A DNA stretch of 64,000 bases from Opisthorchis felineus (GCA_004794785.1 SJOL01009659.1:137402-201401); one strand, 5' to 3'. Numbered from the stretch's first letter, positions 48,486 through 61,263 are shown. Notes: generated from the letters alone by a model not told the origin. A program made the numbers and translations.

Positions 48486-50559
48486 AGAATGGAGTATCTT
48501 CGTCCTTAGTTTTAATATCAGAACATCAGAGAGAAAAATACTGCTCAGACGACTGATTCACCTCTCCCTTGAATTGTACCCTAAGTTCCGGTTGCAAGAA
48601 CCTAACACGATGAAATAAACTATGTTCACAGGTCTAATCGAATCTCTGTAGAACAGGTGGAATAGCTTGTGTCAACCTTCATCATCGACAACAAAAAATA
48701 CACTACTCTAGGGATTTTCGACAGGAATGAAAGATTTCGTCGCAGATCTCACAAAATAATATAGCCTTTGTAGTTGATTGCATAAAACTCCGAGATAGCT
48801 CAAAAATACCACGTCAGTACGGAGCGATTGCGGTGATAGCAGAGTTGCTTTCCCAACCATTTCGCGGAAGTTCCGAAGCCTCTCCTAATCGACATGAAAC
48901 TAAACAGATTATTATTGCTGAAGCTTACCGTGGGTATGCGGTAAGGACATTTAGGCACAGTGATACAACATATCGATTTCGCCACAAAGTGCACACAGAT
49001 AACAAGCAAAATGCTCTCGTTTTATCGCCATAGTTTGGGTATAAACCAACGTGGATTCTTTCAGTAGCCCGATGAAATTACCTGCGTAAAGTTTTGCAAT
49101 TAATGAAGGTCTTCTGTTTTTTATTTGTAGTTCCTCATTCACACTGGGGGAGTAGTTGAGAACAAGATCTGCAGGCAATTCGAAACATCGAAAAGTTCGT
49201 TCAGACTCGTAGAATTCCACTGTCAGCGGTCTTCTTTGCCACAGAACAACTGACTGCTTGCTGTTCTCCAGCATTAACTTCAATGGGTAGATGTTTCACA
49301 TTCAGTTAACACGATGTGGATCATTTGCTCACTGACCGACACCATCATGGTTTGTCAATACAATTCATTGCTGCTGGTCCATTAGACCAGGAATTGCCTG
49401 CTTCCTACGTCGTGTAAGCAGTCAAATTTCACCCTTCTAAATTTATACAAAGTGTCACCCAGCATACCGGACAGCAGGTGAGCTACCATACTGGACTTAC
49501 GATAGTAAGCAACCACCTTGTCCAACGCCGATTATGTGGACAAAGGCATGCTAGTTACTTTGCTGCGCTGAGTCATTTTACGTGCAACATCTTCAGTCTA
49601 CCACCTAAAGTGCATATCTGAAGAAACATATTTTTTAGGTTTACACTCCATTATTCTTACTACTATTGTTGCCCGAAATTTCAGAATTCCAGTAATTTTG
49701 TGCGTCAACCAGCCCGTGGTTTCTGATGAAGTCTGGAGAACCTGCCGAGACTCTGGAAAAGCCAGCAAATTAAATCGGTTACCATCCAACTTCCAAAAGG
49801 TTCCGATGTTTGAAACCAGAAATTAAAGAAAATTAACTTGGGCACTCCCACGCTAACGACATCAGTGTTGAAGTAGACTGGGTTGCAAAACTAGTATTAG
49901 ACGGACTACATCTGAGGATCTACTTATTCAAGGGAAAGCAGTCATCGTCCATCTCTGGAAGGACCACCATGACAAAAAATACTGTGTCAAATCTCCAATG
50001 ACTCTCATTAAGTATCGTGCAGCTGAATCTTTTACTGAATGTTAATAATGTGAACTTGGTACAGGAATTCGTAGGTGAACGCACCTTTCACCAACTGGTC
50101 TACTGTAGTGAAGAGCTTCGCAGTCCGCGAACCCGACTGGCAGGTGATACGGTGGTTGGAATTCATTTCCCTGCATTTACTCCATGTACACACGCACCAC
50201 AGTCACTGCAATATGAATGCACTGTTCGTCAACTGAAGCACTTATATCCCACACGCATCCAACCGGTGGTCTGAGATTTTGGCTTCCCTCCTTTGAACGA
50301 AGATGCCGTAAGCTTCGGATGAGCTATGTACTCTCGTTACCTTCAGTAAAGTTACCTCAGAATGATATCACAGCCATATCTTCTCTAAACTGGTTTGTCT
50401 GTCTGCATGCTACGTAAGTTTTCTGTTGTGGTCTGAAGGAGGGAAAAACAAAAGTGTTTCAAAACTGGAAAGATTATGCAAATAGTTCGAATTTTGCAAC
50501 GATAAATACTTCAGCTTTGATGGCCAAATTTGGCAACACCTAAAAGTAACTCCAAGGTC
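48486..50559. other. No gene recognised
   Basis: Frames up to 110 codons (48951-49283, minus) have no recognisable domain and are overlapped by frames on the other strand. Confidence 0.4.
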
Positions 50560-51545
50560 ACCAGTATCCGGATTTACCATCGAAGTAGTAATGCATAAGT
50601 TGTCCTAATCTGCGAAGACGAAAGCCAAACACATGCTTTGTTGGATGAGCTGAAAACCATCACAACGTCTTTCGGAAAGTGTCTTGTACCTAAAAAGTGC
50701 AAAGTCATGGTTCAGGACTTACAAGCTCTCAACATGCCCCTTGAAATTCAAAGAGAAACACAGAATGTTGTGGAGAACTTTACATACTTCTGTAGTTGGA
50801 TAGCTCTGACACAAGCGTGTCTGACGAAGTCAGTGCACGAATCTCAAAGGGCCGAATAACTTTGGGTGAATTTGCATCGCTTTCGATACCAAAAAGGCAT
50901 ATCGATAGGTCTCAATGGTTGCGTGTATCAGGCTACAGCAAGCGGTCTGGTTGCGAAGCATGACCCACGCGGAAGGATGACATGAGGCACCTACAGGATT
51001 TTGACCACCGATGTCTCGGAAGTGTTGTTGTTGTCGGTTTGAGTAAACGAATTCGTAAAGAGGTAATTAGTAAACCGGCATCTGGTTGTGCAGCAGGTTC
51101 TTCCGTCGCTGGAAACATCCAGCACCAGCAACTGCGATGGCTAGGCCATGTGCTACGCATGCCGAAACACCGTCTGCCGAGACAAGTGTTATTCTCCGTG
51201 CCTGCTTCAGAATAGCGGAAACTGCGAGGTGGGCAACGTACGACTTGGTATAAAGATGTGAAAGAGATTTCGAAGAGCTTGGGTGTTGTTGGTGCGGTAC
51301 ACCTTCTAGGATGGGGTTCCCGTGAGCCCTCCTGCGCTTGACAGCAGAGATAACAGGAAATGGCTACCGATCCATTTCAGTGGCGTTTGTGTTGTCATTC
51401 TCTTTCCAGGTTAGCTGACTGAGTGCTTGGAGGCGTAGGGACCTCATAATGCTTGTAATAGACAAGCACTAGGTCCCCTCCCTCACCCACTCCTTTATCT
51501 TTTTTTCTCAATTTGTAGCTTTAAATGTAGTTGAATAAACGCTTT
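50560..51545 (+). pseudogene. 3' end of a non-LTR retrotransposon, C-terminal domain and tail
   Basis: From 50599 the frame reads VVLICEDESQTHALLDELKT, i.e. the segment just after the catalytic (Y)ADD of reverse transcriptase. It continues with FGKCLVPKKCKVMVQDLQAL and a VVENFTYFCSWI block. In another frame (50982-51215) come LQDFDHRCLGS and QLRWLGHVLRMPKHRLPRQV, the C-terminal zinc-ribbon-like region of this family. A GGQRTTW- and GWGSRE-like tail follows to about 51340. The sequence then ends in a non-coding tail with TTGAATAAACGC near 51530. Frameshifts and stops mark it as dead. The clade is CR1-like from memory. Confidence 0.75.
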
Positions 51546-51869
51546 AGTTGTATGGTAGCAAAATATCAGTGTCAACACTAATATTTCTATCGGTGATGAT
51601 GGCAATGAGTGCAGAAAGCACGCCGTACTGTCAATAATGACAAGGAATCGTTTGGCTTTCTGTGGACGACATTTCCATCAGAGGGAACGGTATACAGTAC
51701 AATACGCGCACAATCTACTAAACAATACTTCTGGAGGTAATATCTACGATTTAACTTGGAAAGGACAATCAAACACCATTCTTTGGATTACCAGTTAGTA
51801 CGACAACGGAGGGAATATTCAAACTTGTCTTTATCAAAAGAAAACAGATGAACCAGGTACTAAACTACC
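51546..51869. other. No gene recognised
   Basis: Spacer between two retroelement remnants, with only a 61-codon frame. Confidence 0.4.
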
Positions 51870-52530
51870 ATGAGAACCACACACATTAGCGAAACTCTGT
51901 TAAGGACAACGGTGGAAAGTACGGCGGAAATGAGAAATATTTTGAAACGATCATTACGCCTGAAATTACACCATAAAGAGCATGAACAACGACCCAACCC
52001 CGATAGCAACAAGATGCTGAAACAATCAAACAGACAAACCGTCCTATAGTGCGTCAGAAACGTATCTGAACTCACAGCAGGGCTACGACAACCAAAAAAC
52101 GTTCTAGTAGCCCAGAAACAAAAGGCTAAGTTGAACAAGCTGATATCGAGATCGAAGGAAGTAATTTGTCCGAGTACAAGGGCGGTTCACTGAATAACTT
52201 GCACGAATTACAATAAGTACTACGCTGGACAAACAAAGAAAACTATCCGCACGGATGAAAGTAGATAGTGCAGCGATCAGAAAACTTCATCTGCTCTACC
52301 TGGGTTTGACACACGAAGATCGAGAAGGATACAAAGTTCAATCCAAAAAACGTAGAGATTGTGATAAGCGAAAATATAAGGTACCGGGAAAGTCCCTAGG
52401 ATGATGGCAGTCCATAACGAATTCAGCCAGCCAAAATAAAAATTGATCAGTTCTATATAAAGTTTCTCTAACTTAATTGGACAACTAAAAAAGGACTGGC
52501 TGTTAGACGACAATAGTTGGAACCATGTGA
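51870..52530 (+). pseudogene. Penelope-like element C-terminal remnant with GIY-YIG endonuclease
   Basis: The plus strand reads MRNILKRSLRLKLHH, then LTAGLRQPKNVLVAQ and KEVIC. The endonuclease piece ITCTNYNKYYAGQTKKTIRT follows at about 52193-52252. This matches the PLE order: linker helix, KDxxP-type link, then CxxCxKYYxGQTxRxLxTR. The YAG corresponds to the YIG tyrosine-x-glycine, and the Arg of TIRT fits the catalytic Arg. A stop soon after (TAG) and further stops show it is inactive. It is on the opposite strand to the two other PLE remnants. Confidence 0.55.
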
Positions 52531-53624
52531 ACAACGGAAAGAACGTCACTGAGTACGTCAATCAACTATGGAACGAACTAACAAGCTAAACAGCAAGCAT
52601 GATCGACCTAAGGACCAACTATGGTTGGGGGTCACCATACCGTCAGCACGACTTATACGAACAAGCACGGCACGGCCCAAAACCCACACTGAAGTACGGT
52701 AAGAACCGACGCAGCGCTAACTTGGTACGTTCTAACGTCACCTCAATAGGTTGAAAAACTTTTGCGAAGTTCCCAGCTCAGAGTACAGGACAACCGGTAA
52801 AAAGCCCTTGTCGCTACTAGTGAATCTATGATGCTGTGCAGGAGTTAAGCTTTGCATAATAGTCTGAATAAAGATATTACGTTATTGTGAACCTTCCCCC
52901 CCGGATCACAGAAAATTACTGTCGCAGTGGTTTACTGCATGTGTATTCGAAACACCCTGAAGAACGAGCTAAATAATTTGTTTTTGAACCAAGCGACTTG
53001 AGCTTCTGGTGCCGCTAGCTTGTTCCGGGAGAAGATATGATGATGCCAAACGCAAAGCTCCATGTATTCCGAGTTCCCGCTCACAGCTTGTGTGAGCTTA
53101 TACAAGTAGTGATGTGGCCCAGTTACTTCTGTTCCTCTAGCACAGAAGCGTGGATCAGTTAAGTATCTTACTTTCGTTTGTTGGTCTGGCTTGAACACAG
53201 GTAGATGGGACACGCTAGCCTCCCATTTGAAATATGAATATCTTGAGTATCACGAGAAAAATTGTGGGGATGGGGTGCTAAATGTCCCCTTTAAGACAGG
53301 CTTTTGTCATGTTGTTAAACATTATTGCATATCCTATGGTAGCTATGTTGTATTGCACTGAAATCAGCTAATCCAGAGGAGCACCGTTCGGGTTAGCTTA
53401 TTGGGAAACTGACCTGAACTCCTAAGGATGACCTAATAAACGACCAACAATGACAACCTAGGCACTTCAGTAGTCGGGTAATTGCGAGCATCATCATTAT
53501 TTCAGGCGTAAGCATATTGATTGAGAAGAACAACCAATCATGATAGCATGACTTGTCGGTCTTCGGTGCTTCGGTCAACACGAGTGATCTGTACAGGTGG
53601 GGCAGGGTAGTGGATCACGGTATT
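52531..53624. other. No gene recognised
   Basis: A 93-codon minus-strand frame at 52932-53213 has no motif. A short run of C lies near 52895-52903. Confidence 0.4.
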
Positions 53625-53745
53625 GGTAGTTGATCAGGTGGTCGTTGATCTGTTCACCGAACCTGGTAATTGACCGGCAGATGTTTTGTCACCATTCAAG
53701 GAGGCGTTTTCAGATCACGGTTGGGTGGATTGGCACGAAGTACTG
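53625..53745 (+). repeat. Dispersed repeat A, internally deleted copy
   Basis: It keeps the two ends of the 3760-4110 copy (GATCAGGTGGTCGTTGATCT and TCACCATTCAAGGAGGCG, then CACGGTTGGGTGG) but lacks about 230 nt between them. Confidence 0.6.
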
Positions 53746-54208
53746 GCATACTTGATCTGTAAGTGACAGTGGTGAGTTAATCTTATTCACGCACGTCATT
53801 ACATGTAAGCGAATCTATGTTCACCGGATGCCGCCGCCAAGAAAATGACGGAACTATGAAGGCTTGAATCTATTTCAAACCATGAAGACAGTCCGAAAGG
53901 TGGTATTACTGTTTCGAAATAAACGGACTAAATATGACACACAATGCTACCGTGACTGCTTTCGGTTGGTACTGGCCAGAGGAAATTTTAGGTCTTATAG
54001 GACGATTTCCTCCACCCTTTGCCGAATAACGGCGCAAAGTTGTCGTTCCATATTCTCTAAACTGGTTGCCTGGAGTATCTTTCACAACGACGCCCGATAG
54101 TCTATTTGGATTTCCGGTTTAATTACTGTTCAAGCCGCATCCCTCCAGAACCGATCCCATCAGTGTTCAGTTGACATACATCTTCCCAAATTAAAATGCT
54201 CACAACGA
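53746..54208. other. No gene recognised
   Basis: A 78-codon Arg-rich frame at 53864-54100 is unassigned; it could belong with the remnant that follows. Confidence 0.35.
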
Positions 54209-54475
54209 TTGCCTCACTCTCTGCTTAGTAAAGGTTTGATTTTTTGGCCCCTCATTATCTTGCACAGGATTTTCGACTTTTCATACAAGTTATCAGCCGT
54301 TGCAAAAAATGAAAACGTTTTGCTGAGTTTGCAGGTGGCCAGAAAGTTTGGGCTAGTTACGTGCGATATACGCTCCGTAGACAGTCTGCACACTATAAAA
54401 GCCTTGATAGACTGCATTGGACGAGGTTCGGACAAACAGAATTTACTCTACCAACCAGGCGGATTTGTGCCTTAA
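54209..54475 (+). pseudogene. Possible PLE reverse transcriptase fragment
   Basis: The 88-codon frame contains KFGLVTCDIRSVDSLHTIKA and then LIDCI. This recalls the domain A stretch of Penelope-like reverse transcriptases, (V/M)xxDVxSLFTxIPxxxAIxxL. The LFT core is missing (VDSLHT). Similarity is judged by eye only, and chance remains possible. Confidence 0.25.
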
Positions 54476-56744
54476 AAATAACCTGACGAGAGAAACACAA
54501 AGTCTAAAAGCCTTTATCCTCATGTTTTGCTGAACTACACGCATGAAAGCCAGCCCACCGAACAGTATGCGGTAGTGCTGTAAATGTTAGATATAACTTG
54601 ATGACATATTTACGGCGTTCTCTTTTGAACCGTCCCACCCGTGTCCTGAGTCACTTACTCTGGTTAGTTCACACCAAATAGGGGATCGGTGCACTCGAGT
54701 TTATTACTGCTCATTAGCAATGCATACCATTACATGTTCCAGAATGGCTAGGAATGATTCCATTCTCATGCAAAGTTACTATGCCATATGCAGGTCTCTG
54801 GAAGCAGGTAGAGACCGAGATAGTTTCAGAACTAGTAACAGCGGCCACTCACTTCCGGAGACGAACGAGTGTTGCGCTCAGGAATCGGCGTGAAAATTTT
54901 CTGTTGCATCTTGCGCTACTCAATCACAGTTAGTAGGACGTCGTCAAAAGCGACTGAATTTGAGATGCCCTATGGAGCTGAGACGGGAGGCGACCAACCG
55001 AAGCCCACGACTACAATGTTAATCAAGTTGTGTAGCTAATTGATGGGTTCTCAGGAAAGTTTGTGTTAAACCAGTGCGATGGCCCTTTCACATGCAGGTT
55101 TTCTGGTGAAAATAACTTTTCAAGCGAGTTACGCTGGGCAACGCCATTACATTTGATGTGGACGATCCTAAGGTGGAATGTTTACTTCGTGGCGTATTTG
55201 ATTGCTGTGAGGTAACTTACAAAAACGCACCATCAAATCTATGCGTCTACTGTCTGAGTGACCGACTGCGCCGGTTAATAAAAACGAAAACTCAGCGGAA
55301 ACCGGAGGATCAGACATGAATCACCGAACAAAAGCAATCACAAAGTAACCTGGGGGTCTTTGAATGAGAACGAGAAACGTAATTGATGGGAGGGGGAAAG
55401 GCTGGTGCACTAAACCCAACTATATTGGCCACGTTGAATGCAGACCTAACTATTCTTTGAACCTGTCGAAAACTTCCTATTCCAGAGGGGATGGGCTGTT
55501 GACTGCATTTACTCACTTCGGCATTCCACAACGATTGTGATGATGGAATATACACCCAGTAGTTGGTACACCAAGCTAAACCAAGACAGATAGGGCCAGT
55601 GTAAAGACGACCTGGTATTTTCAACCCCAGAGGTTTTTTTGGACGCAGTGGACGACAACTGCGTTAGATTCTCGCTAAACACGGTGTTAAGAGGAGTGGA
55701 CAATGTCGAACGCTGTCAGCGTATACTATAGTTTCTAACCGATTTACGTGGCGCGCTATGCATCACATGGCACTTCTGTGAGGTCCTTCAGTTCCTCCAT
55801 AACTTTTCCATAATTTGCACCGTCGTAAGGTACACAAGTTTAATGAAAAATCCCTCCATACGTGCAGCGCAACTCATATTCGGTGGAAGATGAAAGATAA
55901 GTCTAGCATAAACATCCTTCATTGTGGAACTGAATCTACTTGAGATCATCGCAGTCTGATGTAGCTCTGATTGGAGCATTGACCCAAAGAGTTTGAGCCA
56001 ACATGTGTATTTGATCAAAACATAAACTGGACAAGTGTATATAGGTACCTATGCATGTAGAAGCGGCTTTGTAAATGGTGGGTTAATCTGATTCGTGTCA
56101 TTGTAAGGTTCGCATGGCGACCAATGACTCACCAACCTAAATAGACGCAATACAACGATAAGATCGGTATACCGCAATGGCACCCGTGCCAGCCGTATGC
56201 AAGCTTGACAGGGATATCAAGGCGGGACACAGTACTGCATCGTCTGCACTGATGTGCATTCGCGGGCAACCGGTCTGAAAACTGTTCCCACCAGACAGAG
56301 ACGATCCATGAATCAGAGACCTATAGTATCATCAATGAAGTCGCTCCCAAAAATGAATGTAACACCACCACGGCCAGTAGATGGAGTAAAACCAAGCAAC
56401 TGAAATTCATCTGCACACCTGGTCGACACGTTAGCTTATCTACAGTTGTGTTTTAGCCACAGTTCAGTAATGAGCTTCATGTTCCAACGCCGTCAGATCA
56501 TCATTATGGTCACTTCCAGGATAATCATGCACGGTCCCTGGTCGTCCTCGAACCTGTCTCACTGAAAGTTGTTGAAATATGGATATTGGGTGAACAGGTT
56601 CGTTACAAAATTCGAGTGATTTCGGCGGACAGTGATTAATGGAAAGTTATTCCGAAAAATTAGCGGTCCAAATCTCGAGAGGTTAAGCAAGTGACTTCGT
56701 TCATTTTGATTACTCCAATTTAGTTGTTTGTACAGTTTTTCTAA
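54476..56744. other. No gene recognised
   Basis: The 104-codon minus-strand frame at 55310-55624 and others are unassigned. No repeat was identified. Confidence 0.4.
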
Positions 56745-57465
56745 AATAAGTCGAACACAGGCATAGTTCGATTCCAGATACTGTTTCAGCGGGTGAAAGT
56801 AGTGTGCCTAAAGATATGTCACTTTCTAACAGACTGTAAAATTTTAAAGATGGTGGGTGATGGACAAACTGGTGTATAGAAATGTGAGAAAGTTCTAGTT
56901 AGTATGCAAGGTCTCGTATCCGAGTTTGTTCATGGCGTTTATCAGATCATTGTACAGCGGTTCAATAACAGGGTTTATAGATTTTGCAATTCTATAGGTC
57001 AGTGTGGATCGTGGTATAATGGACAACTGGTCGGTTTCTAAGTTTTCTCCGTTGCAACTTTAAGTAGGCCGCAAAATCCTGATGGCCAGTTACTCCTCGG
57101 ACTTGAAGAAAACCAGTCGGATGGACCGAACGTCCTAGTGGTCGTTCGAATATAGGTGTTGATTTGAGACTAGCCATTTTCAGGGCTGTGTTAAACTGTG
57201 GTTTGCCCTTGGTATATGCGATCCAGTGTTGAGATGGGTTTGGACCTGGGATAGAAGACCATTGTTAGGTTTAATCCTAAGAGACTGTGAAAGTATGTTG
57301 GCCCGGTGGCAACGACTGATGAGTCGCAATTGATATATCAGTTTATCCATCACCCACTATCTTGAAAATTTTAAAATCTGCTAGAAAGTGACGTGCCTTC
57401 AGTCACGCACACTACTTTTCACTCGTTGGAACAGTATCGGAAATCGAACTATGCTCGCATTCGAT
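56745..57465. repeat. Long imperfect inverted repeat, arms about 120-140 bp
   Basis: The left arm at about 56745-56890 includes GCATAGTTCGATTCCAGATA, AGTAGTGTGCCTAAAG, TGTCACTTTCTAACAG and GTGGGTGATGGACAAACTGG. The right arm at about 57325-57465 carries the same blocks in reverse order and complement (GTTTATCCATCACCCACTAT, GAAAGTGACGTGCC, TCGGAAATCGAACTATGC). About 435 bp separate them. This fits terminal inverted repeats of a small non-autonomous DNA element or two opposed copies of another repeat. The overlapping frames at 57388-57587 lie partly in the right arm. Confidence 0.65.
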
Positions 57466-60164
57466 TCGCTTCATGCACTTTTAACGGTGCAAGCTTTACC
57501 TGTGAAGTTGAGGGCGCTGATCGTCCCCTTCATCCTCTGGACTGTATTGTTGGAGCCAGTGAGTCAGGTTTTGATGTGATTTTGTAAACCGACTGATTCT
57601 GGATTACTTTTTGCACCCTTCTTTGGACATAAAACAAACTGTCGTAAACATGGCTAACAAGCTGTGCTGATGAAGACAGCAGACCCGCTGGGATAACTAA
57701 TAGCGAGCATAAGCTAAACCGAAACAATTATCCAGCATTATTCATTGAGAAGGCATTAGATCAGTCGTAGGCAAGATCGAAATGTCCTATTAACCGATCA
57801 TAACTTGTACGGCGTACAAACTGCGGTTTTGTTAAAATTCAACACACAGCTCAAAGTTGACAATACCATTAGCCGACATCTCAACGCCTCAACTACTCCA
57901 GTTGGTCAAACTCAAGGCACACGTTGCGGAACACGACACACACGCTTCCACCACTGAATTCCTCGCCATACTGAAAAAAGAGAAAAGACAGCGATTGTGC
58001 TGCACACCATGATGGAGAGCCACAATATTCTTCCGGGTTGCATGGCAGCTGTGCACCGAAAGGATACCACAGCTGTACGATCCGACCAGGCCTAGCGAAT
58101 TTCAAAAAGCCTGCCAATGCACGAATAATGGTAGTGTGTAGTCCAGGTAATCCACCTGCGTCAACCAGAACGACGGCCAGTTCACATCCAATGTGACCCG
58201 GGGTTGCGAGAAGCAACCGAAAGCCCGACTAGTTGACCTCGGCTTCAACACAAGGATGCTACTGTCTCACCCTGACCATTCAGACGACTCCTTGAAATCA
58301 CACTGGTAGATTACTATTATCCTACTCCCACGGCGATCGAAGAACTGAACAACGGAGCTCTTAGTGTTCATAACTCACGTTTTATTCCACAGATAATCCA
58401 GCCCACAAAGAATGCCAACTCACACAGCATGAGTTTGTCACCAAATGCAATAATTCGTCCTAGGTTAAGTCATTCGACTCTAGTAAGAATCCGGTGCTCC
58501 AGAATTCAGCCGTGAAGAACAGCAGATCCGAAATATCTTGTTGTAAATTAACAGCTGAATAAAGCGTTCAAAGTTTGCAGCGTTAGAGTTTGAATCTGGT
58601 GCACCTGTGTGGCCGTAAACAGAAAGTGTTTTGTGAATGAATTCGCAAATAACTCGTGTTTATTTCTCCTAAAATCCATCGACCGAATGGCACGTAACCA
58701 ACAACATTAATTCAATGATGTCGTGGTTTTGATGTTGGATTTTGCCATAACTTGGCCTAGCTTTGGTCGGGGGCTTCAACCAAGAGTCTTGAGTACTGTG
58801 TAGACCGGTAGATAAAAGACCACTTGAGGTTTGAGAGTCTATTCAACCCGACACATCCGGGATATAAGCGGATGGTTCTCAGGTATGTACTGTGAAACCA
58901 TTCAGCAAGAAATATTCTGCACTAAAGAAGACTTCTTCAATTTCCAATGGATTTACCTGCTGAACCGGACAAGGAACTGTAAAGATGTCATTGTTTCTCT
59001 CACAAACACCAGGTGTTCCTAAGTGGGAGGCTTGTTTATACCCGATATCCACCGTTTTTTCATCATGACTCGCGAGTGTTTAGGCGGGTACGTTCAAGTT
59101 CCTGACGTGCTGGTGTAATGCATTTGGACAAAAAACTGTGAAGACGACCTATGGGGCAAACCCTTATCATGTTAGGGACCGATCCAACTCGTCTCCGATC
59201 AATGCGGTAGCGTAACTAAATTACGACTTTTTTCTCGACCGAAATACGATACCCGCATTTGGAAGTGTGCATTAGCGGGTCATGCCTCTGGCGTTTATTG
59301 TAAACGCATCTGTTTGTTACTCGAGGCATAAACTATGCGCTCTCCGGAGTTTTGAAGGCTTGTTCATTAGGGTATATGCAACGGCATAAAGTCAACCGGT
59401 GTGCTATCATTCCTTGAAGTAGAGAACAACATCCATAATGATGTGAGAAATCGCCACCATTTCAAACTCGGTCAAGCAGCACGTACGCGGCAACTAAAAC
59501 CCGAAAATAAACCACTGCTCTCTTCGGATGACAAGGTTAAAACGATCCGAATGAAAACAGGCGGTTCGCTAACAGGGGGCATTGCACAGCCATTGCGGGC
59601 ATGAAACCTCATGTCCAAAATGTGCTGGCTAAACAATGAAATCACGCACCTTCGGAAGAGCGGAACTCGTTGGGGTCATGAGAGTAAATACGGAAGCCTC
59701 CGTACCTATATCAGAAACACTGCAGTTTTTGGTGCATCTTTGTAGGACAAGGTGGCCGACCTAAGATGTGAAATGGGATACATTAAATTCGTAGCTCTGG
59801 TTGGTCGGATATAAAAACCTGCTGTAAAATTCGCAGCCAACGGTTATGCAGCAAAGCGAACGAACTACTGGTCGGTAAAGTACAAGTTTCTGAAAATAAG
59901 GACCGCAATTCATGTAGCTGGACCTCATAGTCAGGGATGCGTGCAAAAAAGACACCAAGCCATTTTTTAACGAGACAAATTGTAAGTCTTGTGTTGAAAG
60001 GCGAGAGGTACCAAAAGTACATCCAACAGTTAGGGGAGCTCCCAGGTTATCGGGAAGGATACGTCTATATGGCATCTTGTTGGACTACTTGAAAAATTCC
60101 TGACATATCTAGGCTTTATCGTGTCAAGTAGGTTTAGGATGAATGTGTTTTGCAGCAAATTTGC
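57466..60164. other. No gene recognised
   Basis: The longest frames are 107 codons (57893-58216, minus) and 67 codons (59401-59604, plus), with no recognised domain. Confidence 0.4.
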
Positions 60165-60250
60165 ACAATGTTGGTGAGTCCACACCAAACGGGAGGAAAC
60201 CAATCACATAGCTCATACATGAACCCGTTCGCCTGCTCAGACGTGAAAAT
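60165..60250 (-). mobile_element. SINE family 2, truncated minus-strand copy
   Basis: The plus strand has GGTGAGTCCACACCAAACGG, the reverse complement of the body block TTTGGTGTGGACTCACC of family 2. It lies immediately before a plus-strand copy. Confidence 0.5.
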
Positions 60251-60254
60251 TCAT

Positions 60255-60450
60255 AAGCATCCAGCGTGCGCTGGTAGAGTGGTTGGGACACGCTCGCCTC
60301 GCATGTCACATGTCTGAAGTTCAAACCCCGGCACGACCAAGGATGTGCACTGCTGATAAACTCTAACAAGAGCTAAACTCGAGTCCATTACCTCCCCCCT
60401 TTGGTGTGGACTCACCAGAATAATTACGCCAGGACAGGAGGACGACCGTT
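60255..60450 (+). mobile_element. tRNA-derived SINE, family 2 (plus-strand copy)
   Basis: An A-box match TGGTAGAGTGG lies at 60272-60282 and a B-box match AGTTCAAACCC at 60318-60328. CGGCACGACCAAGG follows, then body block CCTTTGGTGTGGACTCACC and CGCCAGGACAGGAGGAC. The order equals the minus-strand copy at 10370-10575. The minus-strand frames at 60124-60490 are by-products. Confidence 0.65.
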
Positions 60451-61011
60451 TAACCGAGTGACGTGAACCTGAAATCTGCAAACCCCACAACTTTCAGTGG
60501 AACATTTTGGTGAACAGAAGTTGACAGTATAACTGTCGCATAGGCTACACTCTAGAAATTCTCGAAGTCATGCTCCAGACAACCAGCAAGAACATGGTTT
60601 ATAGATAGGTTTGACGCCGTAATTGCAAGAGGAAAACAGTATATTATGGAAACTTATGGACCTAAATGTGCTTATCAAAATTAACTAACCACAGAATTTC
60701 ATCAACCAGAACCCTATAGCAGATTGTGGCAGTATTTTGCCTGGCAATGTGCGATGCGAGCATCAGCAAAAGTCCTCTGCGATAGTGTGAGCTGCTACAG
60801 GATAACCTTCACACAAACCATGGAGCAATGGGCTGTTGTTCCCAATCGACTAATTGCCAGAACTTAGACATTTTTCATTTCACCTGCAGGGGGCCTTAGG
60901 TGCAATTACGCAGCGATTGCCAAAAGAATTGGTGAACCCTGCACGAGCCCTTCCTGGGTAGGATTCGTCACCATCGTTGTAGCGGACAGAAGATTAGGTA
61001 AATGACTAAGT
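60451..61011. other. No gene recognised
   Basis: Downstream flank of the minus-strand gene that ends at 61066; no other feature. Confidence 0.4.
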
Positions 61012-61017
61012 TTTATT
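61012..61017 (-). terminator. Poly(A) signal AATAAA
   Basis: The hexamer on the minus strand lies about 50 nt beyond the TAA of the 61066-61263 exon. A second AATAAA (61070-61065) overlaps that stop codon itself but seems too close to the coding end to be the one used. Confidence 0.5.
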
Positions 61018-61065
61018 AGTTACTCAATAAGGCTATCCATACAACAGGGAGAAGAGATGACGGTT

Positions 61066-61263
61066 TTATTTGCCTTTGATTTTTGGTTTCTCCGCCACTT
61101 GATCATCCTTCTTGTCTTCTAATAGTTTGGCCTTGTTAGCTTCACTGGGGTCGCGAAACGCTGGAAAAGTTTCCCAAGGACTTTTGAACTCGAATTTGCG
61201 GAATTCCTGCGTTAATTCCACCGGTTCAATTACGACTCGTTTATATTCATCGTCAAAACGCAT
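61066..61263 (-). CDS. Terminal exon or 65-aa protein, unrecognised
   Basis: The minus-strand exon reads [20 protein letters not shown], then a [19 protein letters not shown] stretch and a Lys/Asp-rich tail ending KPKIKGK. It follows an acceptor, CCACCCTCAG, immediately before ATG. It may therefore be the last exon of a longer gene in phase 0, or a small gene starting at that ATG; the frame is also open upstream to 61380. The WETFP motif and mixed-charge composition look like conserved coding sequence. It has a poly(A) signal in the right place. I cannot name the family. Confidence 0.5.
   Translation of the reverse strand: MRFDDEYKRVVIEPVELTQEFRKFEFKSPWETFPAFRDPSEANKAKLLEDKKDDQVAEKPKIKGK

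Noticed and set aside
57314..57340. Further hammerhead with CTGATGAGTCG
   Set aside because: The CTGATGA string is present, but no helix II partner or GAAA follows.
57388..57587. Small genes of 63-64 codons
   Set aside because: They start in the right arm of the inverted repeat 56745-57465 and overlap each other in two frames.
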